DNA of 64,000 nucleotides from Cotesia glomerata (lineage: Eukaryota; Arthropoda; Insecta; Hymenoptera; Braconidae). The first letter of the stretch is position 1; every line of letters begins with the position of its first letter. Below, piece after piece: positions 1 through 14,904 of this stretch. The stretch is taken from the NCBI RefSeq assembly GCF_020080835.1, contig NC_058161.1, positions 9,179,297 to 9,243,296 on the forward strand. The letters are read 5' to 3'. The notes beneath the pieces were generated by a model, which searched no databases, had not been told where the DNA came from, and worked only from the letters and a program-made list of their open reading frames with translations. The position numbers were made by a program, and so were the translations under genes.

Positions 1-3000
1 TAATTTGATATTCTTGTGGATTTTTATTTGAATGAAATTATTGAACAGCATCTAATTATTTTGCCGATTGAATTCAAAATTTGATAACAATATTTATATT
101 TTTTTTTTAAATTTGTTGATTCTCTTAAGGCATAGGGATCGGTAACCCAGAGCATGAACTTCGCTTGAAGTGGGTATGTCCTCGTACATTGTCTAATTAA
201 ACGCTAGTATCAATCTGTCTACCAAAATTGTTGGGACGTTCTTCATATTGTTAGTAGTATCATATTATTTTGGTACCGACTTAATTTTTTATTCCCCAGT
301 TAATAATTCTTCAACTAAAAGATCCTTTCTGTTCTGATGCGGTTTCATACTTTCTTTCTGGTATACATTTATGAATTTAATTGTATTTTGCTTAATAATA
401 CTTACTCATTTGCTAAAGACTGGTCAAATGAGTCTAAGGATTATTATTTGAGTCAGTATAACTCAAGAGTTATTTTTTTTTTTTTATAGATACAGCGCTA
501 AGGTCTCAACATTAGTTTTAAATAAGATTTGTTTTGTTTATAGTGCTTACCTGCTTTAGATTAAGGGGTCGAGGCAAAGCGGGTTTTCGACGGATCTTTA
601 TTTTTCGGTAATAAATAATTATTTGTTACAAAATAACATGGTTTCATGGTTTCATTGTGAAGTTCGATAACTCTTTTATCGAATAGTACCAAATATGTAC
701 GTATAGTTAAAAGTTAAAATTTATGAGTTTTCAAGATTAATTTACCCGCTTTAGGTCACCTTTCCTTACGTTGTTATAAAATTTTTATGGAAGCTTTTTT
801 TCACATCATTTAAATTTTTCATTATCAAAACTTAAAAAATGATAGATTAAAATTAAAATTTCAAAGAAAATTACCTAAAAATTGATCGTCCGAAAACAAA
901 TTCTCAGTTTAGATATAATTAAATTTAAAAATCACAGACCCGACTATGATTTGTAACTTAATAACAAGCTAAGTATTATTAAATTATTATAAAAAATCAT
1001 TTGTCTAATTTAGCAGTTAACTTCAATAGCGAAATGCTTTATACTCGATTAAATATGAAGTTCACATGAAGTATAACTTTCCAATAAATTTTAAATGCAC
1101 TTGTTTTTTCCATACTGGTCATTCACATTCGTGTCTACCAAACCATTATTATTATTATGATTTTACTAGTGTCTATGTTATATAACTATGTGTATATAGT
1201 TGTCTATATATATAGGAGAAACCCACCTTACACCCTTACATTTCGAATAATTAACGAATTCGTGGGATAGTGCAGCCATAGACAATATGCTACTCTAGAT
1301 ATATCTATCTCCAGACTCGAGACACTAAACTCATCCTGTATTTCTCTTTAGCATCAGCAAGGGTAAAGGCAAAGAGAGTAAAGGTACTCTTATGTATGTA
1401 CTCCGTATCATACATATATATAGTGACCAAAAGATGTATATATGAGTGGGAGTATAAACGTTATTTTACCAGACTTATTCTATTATTTACACCATTTTTT
1501 TCATTCTTTTTATAACGACAATGCTACAAATAAATTATCACCAAAAAAAATGAAGAAAATGTATTTCTTAGATTTTTTTATTGAAAGCTACAAAAAGTAA
1601 CAAGACGGGTTATATATTTATTTTTTATGACATCGATTTTTAACAAAGTAAAAATATGATAAAAATAAAGCAATTTTTATTATTATAAAAATTAATAATT
1701 CATAAATTTATGAGAATAAGGAAAATTTTGTGACAGGCATACTTTTATTTCAAAAGAGATTTTTATGTCTAGTTAAATTTAGTATAATCAAAAAGGTCTT
1801 GATTGAAATTTTTACCTTTTGACGACTTTATATATTTTTAGCGATAGTCAATTTTTTATGTCAAGTTTTTGAAGCAGTTTTGAATAGTTTATTGATTTTA
1901 TAAGTTTGCTCTGTTAAATTTTCCACTAAATTATTAGTAGTTGATTCTGTCATAGGAATATTAATTATTATTTTTTAAATTTATTTCAAAAGTATCCAAA
2001 CTATGTATGTCGTGATTAAAGATATCGAAAAGTCATTTATTAGTAATTTAAATGAAAAACATTGATGATATATTCAAATTTATTTAATTAAATAATATCA
2101 ATAATAAAGTATTAATTTGTAAAACTTTTAAGCACACCCAATTTATAGAAATTTTATCATAAAATTTATTATGCTTCTATTGATAACTTACAAAATATAT
2201 TTCTTGGAATTTCTGCTAAAAATTCTCAAAAATCTGCTATTTATAAAAATTGAAGACATTTTAATGAATATTTAAGTATATTTATACGTATTATATGTGA
2301 CTCAAATTTTATGATAATCTCTAAAACATTCAGCTGGAATCAGTCAATTTCTTTCAGAAATTTCTCCAATAATGAACAATGACACTGAATTTTTTAAAAA
2401 ATAAAATAAAATAAAATTTTTTATATATTTTATAAAATACTGTTCATATAACGCTATTTCTGATTATTGAAGTATCTAAAAGTCTCCAAGTAGTATTTAT
2501 TATTATCACCCATCTGAATTTCAATATTGTACTGATTTTAACATCGTTCATTGATGTTTATTCAATTTTTTTCTAAATTCTCTAAGTTACTAAATATAAA
2601 AATAAAGATTCATTTATAGTAATTAAGTTATTTTTTATAATTCATTGATAAAAATCAACTTTCTTTTTACTTTTTTAATAGTTGAGAAAAATCAAATTAA
2701 TAAGTAATAAAAACTAAATGAATAAAGTAGAATAATAAAAAAATATAATTTTCTGGTATAAAGTAGAAGATTTAATTACGGCAAGACGTTGTAGAAAGAT
2801 ATTTTCTCAGAAATAAAGAAAAAAAAAATTATTAAACATATAAAAATAAATAATTTTGAGAAAATTTGTACAATCTTGGGAGAATTGTACGTTTAGCTGT
2901 TTCACAGAGATGAGATTTTGAATAAGTAATAGTGGAATTGGTGGAAGAAGTAGAAATTCTCGACTTATGCATCGTTACATTCAATATTAAATTACTTAAA

Positions 3001-4016
3001 CGCATAAAAAAACATTTTTCTACTTAAACAAAATAAAAATTCTTCGTATTACTTTTTATGCCATTTCATATAAATTTTTTTCGTCAGTTTCACAAAATTA
3101 AAATTACTTAATATTAAAAAAAAACAATTGGACGTTATATAACAATTTTAATAAATAATTAATTTATAGTAAAATATTGATTAAAAAGAAAAAAGTAAAT
3201 AAATGAATAGAATAATAAATTAGTAAAATTCAAAACGTAAAATTTAAAGAAATAGTATCAAAGAATAAATGCTGGTGTAATTGATAAATAAGTAAATACA
3301 TAAATCCGACGACAGCTGGGTTTGTTATTAATTTTTTAAGAATTCACAGAGGCCGTGCCTGGGCAATGGCACCTTTTCTCCGTTTCCTTCTATCTACCGA
3401 AACTCGGAATCGGATTCTCTTAGTCTATTCGCACCTCGGTGCCTTGGGATTTAACTTTAAAAAACGCCGGCTAAATTATACAGAACGACGCCAACATTCG
3501 ACGATAAAACAGTTATAAAAACACCGGTAACTATGTTACAATTAATTATTTACGATTAAAACTGTATAAGAGATAGAAAAGACGAGGCAGATAAAATTCA
3601 CTCGTAAAGCTTTTTCTTATTTTATCTTAAATAAAATAAAACAATTACAAGTTACTATTACTTTTACTTTGCACTCCTGAGTTAATGCAGTCCATATTTC
3701 TTCTAGACCTTATATTATATAAATATAAACATAAATATAATAAACAAATAACAGTATTCATCAATTATGCCATTAGTTCAATTATTTTATTTCATGATTT
3801 TAAATTAAAAAATTTTTAATTGGAATTAATTATCTTGAATGCAGATTGTTTATATTACCCGAGGCTATTATTTTTTTTGTCAATACGCGAAAAACCATTG
3901 ATTGACCGATTGTAATTGAATTTTATTCGATATCCACACTAATACATATTGTAGTTTCACAGGTCCGCCAGCTTTTTTTTCCCTGAATGCGCGAATTCAA
4001 GTGACCCATGGGGAAA
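1..4016. other. AT-rich non-coding flank, no gene seen
   Basis: No reading frame of useful length, no coding-like composition and no convincing exon is visible. The sequence is A/T homopolymer-rich with short palindromes. Two stretches are less AT-rich than their surroundings (about 1200-1450 and 3340-3480) and look like unique, non-repeat DNA, but nothing in them can be named. Confidence 0.6.
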
Positions 4017-4050
4017 TCAGTTTGACTTCGGACTCTAATTCTCCAACTCT

Positions 4051-4080
4051 GTTTTTTTTTGTTTTTTTTTTTTTTTTTTA
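4051..4080. repeat. poly-T tract
   Basis: A run of T interrupted by a single G near 4061. It could be a simple homopolymer or a minus-strand retrotransposon poly-A tail, but no retrotransposon sequence is recognisable next to it. Confidence 0.8.
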
Positions 4081-4394
4081 CTCATTTCCACTAGTTTCTT
4101 CAATGTATATCTATATATAAAGGAAGTATAGGAACAGAAACTCCAATTGTTATTCACCGTCAAAAGATGAAGAAAAAATAACAAAGGTAGAAGAACAAGA
4201 ACCAGATTTTCAGACTCTGTTGGGATTTTATACATATATTTTTTTTATTTCATTATATTTTACTTGAGTTTATTTTTATTAAAAAAAAATATATTTTTAC
4301 TTCAATGAAAAAAAAAGAGTAATACCTCGATTTTCATTCATTTTTCTTAAACGGTAAAAATTTTTCCGTTTTTGCGTAAAAAAAAGTTTGTGCA

Positions 4395-4618
4395 CATTAA
4401 AAAAAAAAATAATAAGGTAGCTCAAGAGAAAAATTTTTGAACTAAGAACACCGTTTTGAAAAGTTTTATTATTTTGGACCAAGCAGAAAAGTTCTTTGAG
4501 AAATTTGTCTTATTTAAAGTAAATTTTATTCATTTCCAAGACGGCGAAACTTTTCAAAATGATGATTTTCTTGGTTTAAAAATTTTTCTCTTGAATCAAG
4601 TTAATATTTTTTCAGTAT
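4395..4618. mobile_element. CTTGA-family MITE copy
   Basis: The arms form an imperfect inverted repeat. The left arm near 4420-4446 reads CTCAAGAGAAAAATTTTTGA and the right arm near 4571-4602 reads as its complement (AAATTTTTCTCTTGAATCAA). The ends are A-rich on the left and a TTTTTTCAGTAT motif on the right. It belongs to a family found more than ten times in this window. There is no coding capacity. Confidence 0.7.
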
Positions 4619-5413
<795 letters not shown>

Positions 5414-8400
5414 TTCTTGCGTGTAGCTATAGATTTTGACCTCTGACTTGAAAACTCCTTTACATCGTACAATACTGCTCAAATAGTTTACGCGTTTTCA
5501 TTTTTTCAATAACTTCACACGAGTTAATAGAAAAAAATAAATAAATAAGTACTGATCAAAGTTATAAATTTTTATGAAAGATATTTCGTAGCTCAATGAC
5601 ATAAATTTGGAGATACATCAATTACATCACGTATCTATATTCCGAGAGTGAAAAGAGAGAAATGGTGAAGATCAGGCAATAAAACAATTGTTCCAACTCT
5701 AAAGCCACGGTCATATTTCCACGAGAAATACATCAAAGGGCAGTAGCGATAAAAAATTTACGATCAGGAGTGCTCCGTTATATCTCTTCCTAGTATATAG
5801 TATAGGTTAAGTCCCGCGCACGCGAAAACTACCTATATATGATCCCAGTAACCTAGCTGAGATTTACTTCATGATTATTGGCAGATATGGTATATAAAAT
5901 ACTTCTGAAGAATTTTCTATTACATATATACTCCTTTTATTCATCTTGCTTTATTTTCATGCACTCTGCGTAAGAGACACTGATTTATTTTATATCTATT
6001 AAATCAATTATTTTTCAGCGTAGCAATTTTTTCTTGATTGTAAATACCTTAAGAGGGCTTTTTCCATAACTGAGGAATAAAAATTGGTAATTATTTGAAA
6101 GTAGGGTACATGATATTACAATTTATAAAAATAACATTAAAAATCGTTTTTCTTAAAATTCACCAAAAATAGAATAAATGAAAAAATTTTAATTTCTTAA
6201 AAAGGCGAAAAAATGAAAAATTTGACATTTTCAAAAAAATTTCTTTTAAATATTAACATTTTCATATTTTTGTTATATTTTATTATCAAAAATCGGATGG
6301 ACTCTACCTCAAAACAATAATCAAAAATTTTGATGTTATTTTTTTATTTATTATTTACATATATATGACCAAAATTAGGCGGAACCGCGTAATGGCGTCA
6401 AAAAATTTAGTACGTTAAATATTTAGAACTTTTGTGTGTTTATTTGACACAATTATATCAAAGTAACACACAACAGTAGTTAAATATATTTAATATAAAA
6501 ATTTTTTCACAAAAATTTTTTTGACGGAACAACAAAAAATATTTTACTGTGCATCGATAAGAATAAAAGAAGTTTGAGAGTAAAATAATGTTTATAACAA
6601 AAATAAAATATCATGATATTGTCAGCCTGATTGTCTAGCATAATAAATAAAATTGCCAGCTACTGTAATGCATAATTAACTAAGTTTGGGTGCACGTTTT
6701 AGCGTATAGAACCAAAAGCGTGCTTTGACAGAGCCCCGAGGGTACATTATTGGGATTGCTGCCACCAATTGAACTCCCTAAGCGCCGACCTCTTGCCAAA
6801 CTTGGTATTCTTTCCTCACTTGTTCACTCGAACTCATATTCTTTCCTCTCCTCACCAACTCGTTTTCTTTTTTTGTTTTTTCTCTTTTGTTCAGCAACTC
6901 TTTCGCTTTATTGTAACATTTAATTTATCATCCCCAAACATTACCATGCCTACAGCAGAACACTAAACTCATTCAAATATGATCATTTTCGTTATCGGGA
7001 CACTATTGTTTAATTATTTGACTTGCCGTTCATTGTTGCTATCATTATTTTATAACCAATATACAGCGTACAATTTATCAATTATTTCTCAGGCTCAATA
7101 AGACAATACAATATTACAATACACAGTACAATATTACAATATACAATAAGTGTATCCGGTTTTTAATAATTAATTTTGCATGTGCAATGTGTCATGATTG
7201 ATGATATTTATTGATGAGCTATAAGTTATTTGTTTTTACTTGTATTTATGGTTCATAATATTTGTAATGGCAATCATTTAAGTTAATGAATAATTTAAAA
7301 TGATTATTGCATTAATTTAAATTAAAAACTTGTAACTTATGACTTTAAACTTTCATAAACGTAAATTAATAATACTCTGCTTAGTAAATATTTAAAATCA
7401 AATAGTAGCTAGTCTATAGTCACAAAGTAGTAACTACTGATTTTCAACTACGCAATTGTTCATACACAGTGAAAATTTTTTGGTAATTGCGTTAAAAAAG
7501 TTTGTATGAAAAATTATATTTTATGGTTATTTTGATAACCATAAAATATTATCAAAACAAAATATTAAAAATTATGTATAGGGTGTAAATGTTTGTGGAT
7601 AAGTTGAGGGCCAACAAAAAATTACTTTCAAGTAATCAAGATTTTTCTTATTTTCTGATTACACCGAGATTCAATGTTTACAACTGGTTATTTATTTTTG
7701 GAAATTTAATTTTTCATGTGCGACAGACGAAAGTGATTGTTTTTAGTTAAATGCGGTCACATTTAAAATTATTATTGCATATATTAAATATTTTATAAGA
7801 GTTGACGCTTATAACTAAAAGATTGTTCAGAAAGAATATGTATTGATTATCAACCTCGGTTATACTAATGTAAATAGTTGGTAAACTGTTGAATATTTTA
7901 TTGGATTATCGAGCTTAAAAAGTTTACGCTAGATTTACTATGTCGAAATAATGCGTACTATTTTACATTTTTAGGGAATTACTTTATTTGTATTTGTCGC
8001 ATGACTGACAGAATTATTTACTTAATGTCAATAAAATTTGTTTGCTTTATAAACTTTAGTCTGATTTTGGTGAAATTAAAAATTTATCAAAGTTTGCTGT
8101 TTAAACAAATATGATTTTTTTTCTATGTATTTCTAATGTGAACGACAATAAATATTAATTTGTACAAAAATAATTGATAGGTAATACTAAATAAAAATAA
8201 AAATTTTCTGAAATTGTCAACTTTTTAATTATTTCATTATATTTAACAATTCTTTTTTTTTTTATCGAAAAATCGACATTTTCAAAAAAATTTTATTTTC
8301 TAATTATTCTTTTTTTGATGAATTTTGAGAAAAAACATATTTGGTTAATTAAGAAAAATTCTGAATATAATTTTTACGGGTTGAAATATTGCAGAGTCTA

Positions 8401-9697
8401 TTTTTAAGTGATTACCAAGATTTTAATTAAAATAATTGAGAAATTATGAATTAATTTTTTTCAATATAATTATCTCCATAAAATTTTTTTTCTTTTAAAT
8501 TAAATTAATTTTTCTATCATTGTAACTATTTAATATTTCACAGTTATTTTTGAAAGTCTTATTGCGTTTCCTGTGGAGGTTAGGTTAACCTAACTTTAAC
8601 TCTCTTCATTTTTTACGTAAATTTAGGCTATGTAAAAAATAAATAAACCTTTTTGATATGTGCAAAACGTTCATGTGTTACATTTTATATTTTTTGCATG
8701 ATATGTAGTTGCATTGTAAAAAGTTGCGTCATCATTTTTACGAAGATATAATAGGCATATGAAGATTAACACTCTGTTGTATTATTACAAACAATAAAAG
8801 ATAACTTATAATTGAAAATTTAGGGAATGTGGAGTTGGATGATAGTAAGTAGCTTAAAGCAAATTTACAGTCAGTACAGTTATATTTCAGTAGAACTAAC
8901 CGTGTAAATTCCTAAGAGACTGTGTATAAAAGTATAAGGTGCGATAGTAAGGGAAGAGTAAAGAAGAAACGTAAAGTAGAGATAGAACGGGAAGAGGGCC
9001 AAGAGAACCAAGAAGACACACAAGAAGGCTGGGAATTCGTAATATAGAGGGCCGCTCTACAGCTCCATTGGGAGGAATTCCGGGCTACGTTTTAAATTGC
9101 TGCATCCCCAACCTCCTTGTTTATGTATGCCCCGGTGTTTCTTATTCTTGTACTACCACCATCCAGAAGAAGAGATAGAAAAAGAAAGGATGAGTGTAAG
9201 CCCAATGTTTCTTTACCCTTGGTTCTTTCTTACTATTACTGCTATTACTATACCGAGTCTGGGCAACTTTATGTGCGCACCGACGGCATAAGTATAAGAT
9301 CTTCTTGTGCAGGTTTATGCTTCTTCTATTCGTATCCTCGTACTGGTAAGGCTTTTGCCTACTATTCAAGTGTTTGTGTGCCCTTTTTTATGTCTATCTA
9401 CCTATGTACGTATCTACCTAACGTTTATTTGTTTTGACTTAAATGTATGGCGTCTAGTATTCTCAAATTTCAGGCTGCACGTTTTTCTATTTTTTTTTGA
9501 ATATATTAACTTTGTAAATAAATTATTCAATTACTTATAAAATATTTTATTTAGTTCTCTTGGTATCATTCTGTTTTTCTCAGTCTTTTGTTTTACTGTC
9601 GGTGTTGTTCAGAAAATACGGAAGAATTTGGTATTTTATACTATTAGAATATTGAAAAAGAAAGGGGTTATTTGGCTTTAACAATTATCAATTTCAA
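5414..9697. other. non-coding stretch, no gene seen
   Basis: Mostly AT-rich. A short perfect hairpin lies near 7519-7553 (ATGGTTAT / ATAACCAT). The 6720-6960 and 8930-9400 blocks are less AT-rich and polypyrimidine- or purine-rich. The second contains a GTAAGG after CTG near 9346, but no credible exon around it. The ORFs at 9117-9540 overlap on both strands and look like chance. Confidence 0.5.
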
Positions 9698-9800
9698 TAC
9701 ACTAAAAAGAAAACAACTTGATCCAAGAAAATTATTTTGAAGAGTACCGGTTATTTATAGATTCAAGAAGTTTTTGTCTTGAAACTCTTTTTCTTAGCAT
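9698..9800. mobile_element. CTTGA-family MITE fragment
   Basis: The sequence contains ACTTGATCCAAGAAAATTAT and then TTCAAGAAGTTTTTGTCTTG, which are family subunits. One terminus resembles CACTAAAAAGAAAA. It is shorter than the typical copy and probably truncated. Confidence 0.5.
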
Positions 9801-10373
9801 AAGAAATTTTAATACATCTGTGATCAAGAATATATTATAGTAAGATTTTACTTATGTAGAAATAATTTGAAAAATAAGCAGATAAAAACAGCCTGGTGGT
9901 TAGTGGTTCTAAAATCAAGATCATGATCGCAAAAGCTAGAAGCAGGAACCCGGAGGAACAAGTACAGAAAGGTCATTCGGAAAAGAAAAGTTGCATCTCA
10001 GCACAATTCTCTTAATCTCAGAATAGTTTTGTTTTTCTTCAAAAATTTTATATTCATGGTTCAATAATACGTTACTTTATTCTAAATAGCAAAAAGAACT
10101 AAAAAACAAAAAAAAAGAAATAACTTATTTACTTCAAACCATTCCAACATGTAATTCAATCATAATTGATATTTTTAAAACAAATCGGTTATATTCCGAA
10201 TTAATATCACTGCGTATCTTAATTCGAGAAAAATTTTTAGATGTCTTACTTATAGAGCTGTCTCATTAAGATTGATGAAAATTAAGTAATTATTAACTCA
10301 CCGTAATCATCTCATTATCCTCTCCAAAAACACAAAATTCCGAAGAAGTATTGGTTTAAAAAACTTTATTTTG

Positions 10374-11814
10374 TACACTGTAAAAAATTTCGGTGTAAAG
10401 TTGGACCCAGGGACTTTTACACCGCCGTGTAAGTGTGAAATGTCGGTGTAAAATTTCCTCCGTGTGAAATTTTCACTCGTGTAAATTTAACACGGTGTAA
10501 TTTAAAGTTTTACACTATTCCGTGTTACTGTTATTGTTATTATTCATAACTTTGAAAATTTAATAACTATTACTAGCAACCTTGCAGTCTCTATGTGACT
10601 GCCGTGACTTGTGAACTATAAATAAATAAAATTTTGCTTTCTTAAATAATGACTTCTGTTAAATTGCAATGTACTTTTTTAATTATCGACGTTTTTAAAG
10701 ATATAAGCTCACTCCGATGATACACTCATCAAGACCTTTCATTTGAGAATCCACATTAATTTTTCATATATTTATATATATTATATATATGTATATATGA
10801 AAAATATATCAAAATGCATGTGGGTACTCAAATGAAAAGTCTTGATGAGTGTAACATCGGGATGAGCTTATATCTTTAAAAATGTCAATAGGTCACAAGA
10901 TACAAGTTCATTTCCTAATTATTGATATTTTTAAAGATATAAGCTTATCCCAATGTTACATTCGTCAAGACCTTTCATTTGAGTATCCACATTAATTTTT
11001 TATATATTTATATATTATATATATCTATATATGAAAAATATATCAAAATGCATGTGGGTACTCAAATGAAAAGTCTTGATGAGTGTAACATCGGGATGAG
11101 CATATATCTTTAGAAATGTAAATAGTTCACAAGACACAAAGTCATTTCGTAATTATTGATATTTTTAAAGATATGAGCTCATCCCGATGTTACACTCATC
11201 AAGGCCTTTCATTTGAGTACCCACATGCATTTTGATATATTTTTCATATATACCTATATGTAATATATATAAAAATATGAAAAAAAAATGATGTGGCAAT
11301 TAAAATGAAAAGTCTTGATGAGTGTAACATCGGGATGAGCATATATCTTTAGAAATGTATATAAAAATATATTTAACACTATAAACATTCGCATTTTTAT
11401 CAATAGACTCTAATTTGGATTATGTTAGCATAAGATCCACCATATAATTAGATAAATTTTTAGCAACTTGAATGTTAACATTCTTGTTGCAGACTTTCCA
11501 ATGATATTAAGATTTACGTTGGAATGATTTTGCCCCGTAAAATAGCATAATATAAAAAAAATATACTTTTGAATATTTATTTCTACATGTTTATATTTAT
11601 AATCTAATTTCGTACTAGTCTGAAACCAAACAATCAAATTAATTAATCAGAAATTTTCAGGAAATACATTTACACGCTTGGTGGTGTAAAATTTAGGATT
11701 CACACCGTTCAAATTTAACATTATACTTAGTGCGATTTTCACACCGTCCGTGTTAAAAATTTTTACACCTAATCATTTACACCACACCAAGTCCAAAAAA
11801 TTTTTTACAGTGTA
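10374..11814. mobile_element. 1.44-kb TIR element with GTGTAA subterminal repeats
   Basis: The left end reads TACACTGTAAAAAATTT and the right end is its inverse, AAATTTTTTACAGTGTA. Both ends are packed with variants of CGGTGTAAA / TTTACACCG (10390-10520 and 11685-11790), as expected for transposase-binding subterminal repeats. The TA at each end may be the duplicated target. No transposase frame is present, so this is a non-autonomous DNA transposon. The core holds three tandem palindromic units. A related element with the same subterminal motif lies at 52734-54184. Confidence 0.8.
10684..11365. repeat. three tandem copies of a ~233-bp palindromic unit
   Basis: Each unit starts with ATTTTTAAAGATATAAGCTC-like sequence and runs through CACTCATCAAGACCTTTCAT. 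It crosses an AT-rich centre, returns as the complement (ATGAAAAGTCTTGATGAGTG) and ends in TATATCTTTAAAAATGT. The units begin near 10686, 10921 and 11157, so each one can fold into a long hairpin. They lie wholly inside the 10374-11814 element. Confidence 0.85.
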
Positions 11815-12439
11815 ATATATCTATGTAGCTATATAGCGTTATGAGGTAATGTTAAATATGCTATTAGAATAAACGAAGAACTAAAAAGTTTGGGAAATCC
11901 ACAAGTGCACGATTCATAATGCTCATTTAATTATGAAATAATAATAAAATAAAGAATTTGAAAAAAATATAAAACAGTTGAAATAGAATGATAATGCGCA
12001 GGCGCCACTAGTCGGACAAATCTACATAATATATATAGACATACATTCTTCTGTTTTTTTTTATTTTATTTTATTAATTGTAAATAAACGACACTGAGTT
12101 ACCTAGCTATTCGCATTCTGTGACCAACAATTCTTTCAAAGAATCAAAAAAAAAAAAAATTTGATTCAATCAATGAATTTTTTTTGCAAGATACAGTATT
12201 TCCAGCGTTTCATACATGGCGGACAGAAAAATTTTTCAAACTTTTTGGATGTTTTTTTCCGTTTCTATTACACTTAATAAATTTTTGAAAAGTATGGAAT
12301 TAATCTCCATTAAATTATTTTGACGATAGTATGCAGAATATCTTGATTCTGTGAACAAAGAATTTGAGTCAATAAACTTGGAGAAATCTTCAAAATTAAA
12401 TTTCCAAAAATTCGTTTTTTTGGAACATATTCTAAACTG
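11815..12439. other. non-coding, no gene seen
   Basis: AT-rich sequence with an A run near 12147. The part just before 12440 may already belong to the GAGCTC-family repeat that follows, but its left boundary is not clear. Confidence 0.5.
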
Positions 12440-12947
12440 CTTCACCGATCGATTCCGAAAACTTATCAGCTCTTAACATCAAAAACCACGTTGATCGCCG
12501 CCGGGCCGGTCAAAATCGGTTGATTATATTCGTTCGTAAGATATCGTTGTCGAAAAATTTGGAAAAAGTCGTTTTTCTCATATAACTTCAAAATTTCTAC
12601 TCGGATCGTTTAGTAAGTAAGAAGTAATCTTTTCGTGCTTAAAAAAACTGCATCGACTGCTGTGAACTGCATCAAAATCGATTGATTGATTTAAGAGATA
12701 TTTGATTTTAAAAAATTCCAAAAAAGTGTTTTTTTAACACACCTTCCAAATTTTATCGTTTGGTAGATAATGAATAATATTTTTGTGCTTGAGAAACTGT
12801 GTTGATATCTGCAAGTTCCATAAAAAACGATTGATTCGTTCAGAAGATGAGCTCGAAGAGCTCAAAACCAGAATAGATCATTTCTCGAGCGTTTTGTACA
12901 TAGCGGGAAGTTCCAGGGATGGCCTGCAAGGTCAACCGTTTTCCAGA
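12440..12947 (+). mobile_element. GAGCTC-family repeat, degenerate copy
   Basis: The sequence aligns by eye with the copy at 24590-25082 in the same orientation. Shared blocks are CCGATCGA, CAGCTCTT, AATCGGTTGAT, AGATATCGTTGTCGAAAA, GAGCTCGAAGAGCTCAAAA and the end motif GGTCAACCGTTTTCC at 12930-12944. The small open frame over 12783-13022 runs through the element and does not look like a gene. No transposase is present. Confidence 0.7.
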
Positions 12948-13535
12948 TTTTTTTTTTCAATTTTATTTATCTTGTTTCTCTTGTCTATTAAAATATTATT
13001 TCTTTTCTTGCATCTAGAGTAATATTAATGATTAATTACTTAATTTCTATTAATGCTCATAAAAAATAACAAGTATAAGTCTCAAATATTCTTAGTTTTA
13101 AAAAGAAAATTGTTTTTCTATTATCTACCGTCTCAATTATTAATATTCTAGCCTAGTTTTTCCGTCTGATACACGTTTAATTAATGCAGAAGTGAGGATG
13201 AAACACTAATAGCCAGACGATATTTAATATTCAATTGAGAATTTAATCAAAACCAGGTAGACGTTACACCATTTATTATTGAAACAAAAATATTAATAGA
13301 AAATTATTATTTTAAATATTTTATTATAAAGTCTTACTTTCAATATATTTATACTTAATCAATTTCTTGATTAGTCGCTACTGGTTACTTATTATTTCGA
13401 TGAAAATATAATATAATTAATGAGATATAAGAATCGGTTTAATAATTAAAATTACCACTGAATAATAAAAACAAAAATTTTAATAAAATTGAATTTTGTT
13501 TCCATGTCCGTTAAGAGCGGTTTATAGTTGATTTT
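12948..13535. other. non-coding, no gene seen
   Basis: AT-rich sequence without recognisable repeats or exons. Confidence 0.5.
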
Positions 13536-13672
13536 CAAACGTGTTTTTCTCATGTATGTGATAAAATTTCGAAAAAAAACGTTTCGCTCTTCGATAGATA
13601 ATTAAATTATCTATCGAAGAGCAAAGCGCTTTTTTGGAAAATTTTCATTTATTTATGCATAAAATGCGTTTT
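13536..13672. repeat. foldback (hairpin) element
   Basis: The arms meet almost without a loop at AATTAAATT near 13600. GCTCTTCGATAGATAATT is followed directly by its complement AATTATCTATCGAAGAGC. The pairing continues less perfectly outward for about 60 bp per arm (AAAAAACGTTTCGC against GCAAAGCGCTTTTT). It may be the centre of a larger MITE spanning about 13500-13760. Confidence 0.75.
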
Positions 13673-14904
13673 AAGATTCCATTTGTTGTACAAGTATGAC
13701 AGAGATACTTTCGTTTGTCCAATAGAGGGCGAGAGCGAGAAAAAATGTAAACCCTTCTTAAATAAATTATTTGACTTTTTTACATAAATAAAATATAGTG
13801 ATTAAAATTGAATGGTCAAAAATGAGTAAATGAAAATTTGCATAAAAAAAAATTAATTCGTGTAGAGTAATTATTTATGAGTATATATATATATATATAT
13901 ATTTATTAATTGATTGAGCGAAATGAAAAATGAATTTATAAATTTATAAATATTCAGTGAATTTATTAAAACGTAGCAACTGATCGGTCTTTTACTTCAC
14001 CGAGTTATTTTTAAGTGTTTAATAAATGAAGGTATGACTAGACGTGTAATTATGCATTGGTGGAAATTAAATTGGGTTAATTCATTCATAGAACCGTAAA
14101 TTGTTAAGTATTTTGGTGAAATGATAATAAGAACCCTTAAAAACTAATTTATTATCGGGTGTACGGAAAGTGTATATGTTAAGAGGAATAATAAAAGAGA
14201 GAAGGAAACAATGAGAGAGAGGTTGCGTGTTTTGGTGAGTATTTTGCGTGCAGCTAATCTGGATTTATCGTTGAAAGTACTTCTATACAATTTACTGCGA
14301 CCCTTTATTTTATAATCTTCCTCAATTTCCGTTTTTAATTCAAACATTTTGTTATCTTTTTAATTATTTAGATTTTTATTGAGGTTGTGATATTATTGTC
14401 GCGGACTTCTCTTAGAGTTCTTTGTTACTTTTAATTTTAAAATATAAAATGAAATGAAAAAAATCATTTATTATTCATTAAATTGTTATCGTGTTGACAA
14501 ATATTATTTCTCTATTAACATAACGTCGTGAATAATTGATTATGTTTAAGAATTTAATATCGTTAGCTGTGACAAATGATAATAATCATAGCAACAAGTT
14601 ATGTTACACAATTATCAACACTTTATTATTTATTTTACTAATTTTTTAACATGGCCGATAAAAATAACTAAAAATTCCAAAAGTGAATTTGAAATTTAGA
14701 ATTCTAATGCGTTAAATTATATTAAAATAAAATTTATTAAAAATCAATTAACGCTTTTATAAATTTTCTGAAGAAAACTGTAAATAGTTAAAGGATAAAA
14801 AAAATTATTTATAATCTCATTCTTCTCCTAAATAAATTCTACCAATATCTAAATTTTTTATGATTTCAAACTTACACATGATCAATATGATTGGAAAAAA
14901 ACCC
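13673..14904. other. non-coding, no gene seen
   Basis: A short (TA)n tract lies near 13881-13902. The minus-strand frame at 14144-14347 has no recognisable domain and lies in sequence of non-coding character. Confidence 0.5.

Noticed and set aside
9117..9540. Cluster of open frames of 64-106 codons
   Set aside because: Overlapping frames on both strands, Tyr/Phe/Leu low-complexity composition and no splice or start context.
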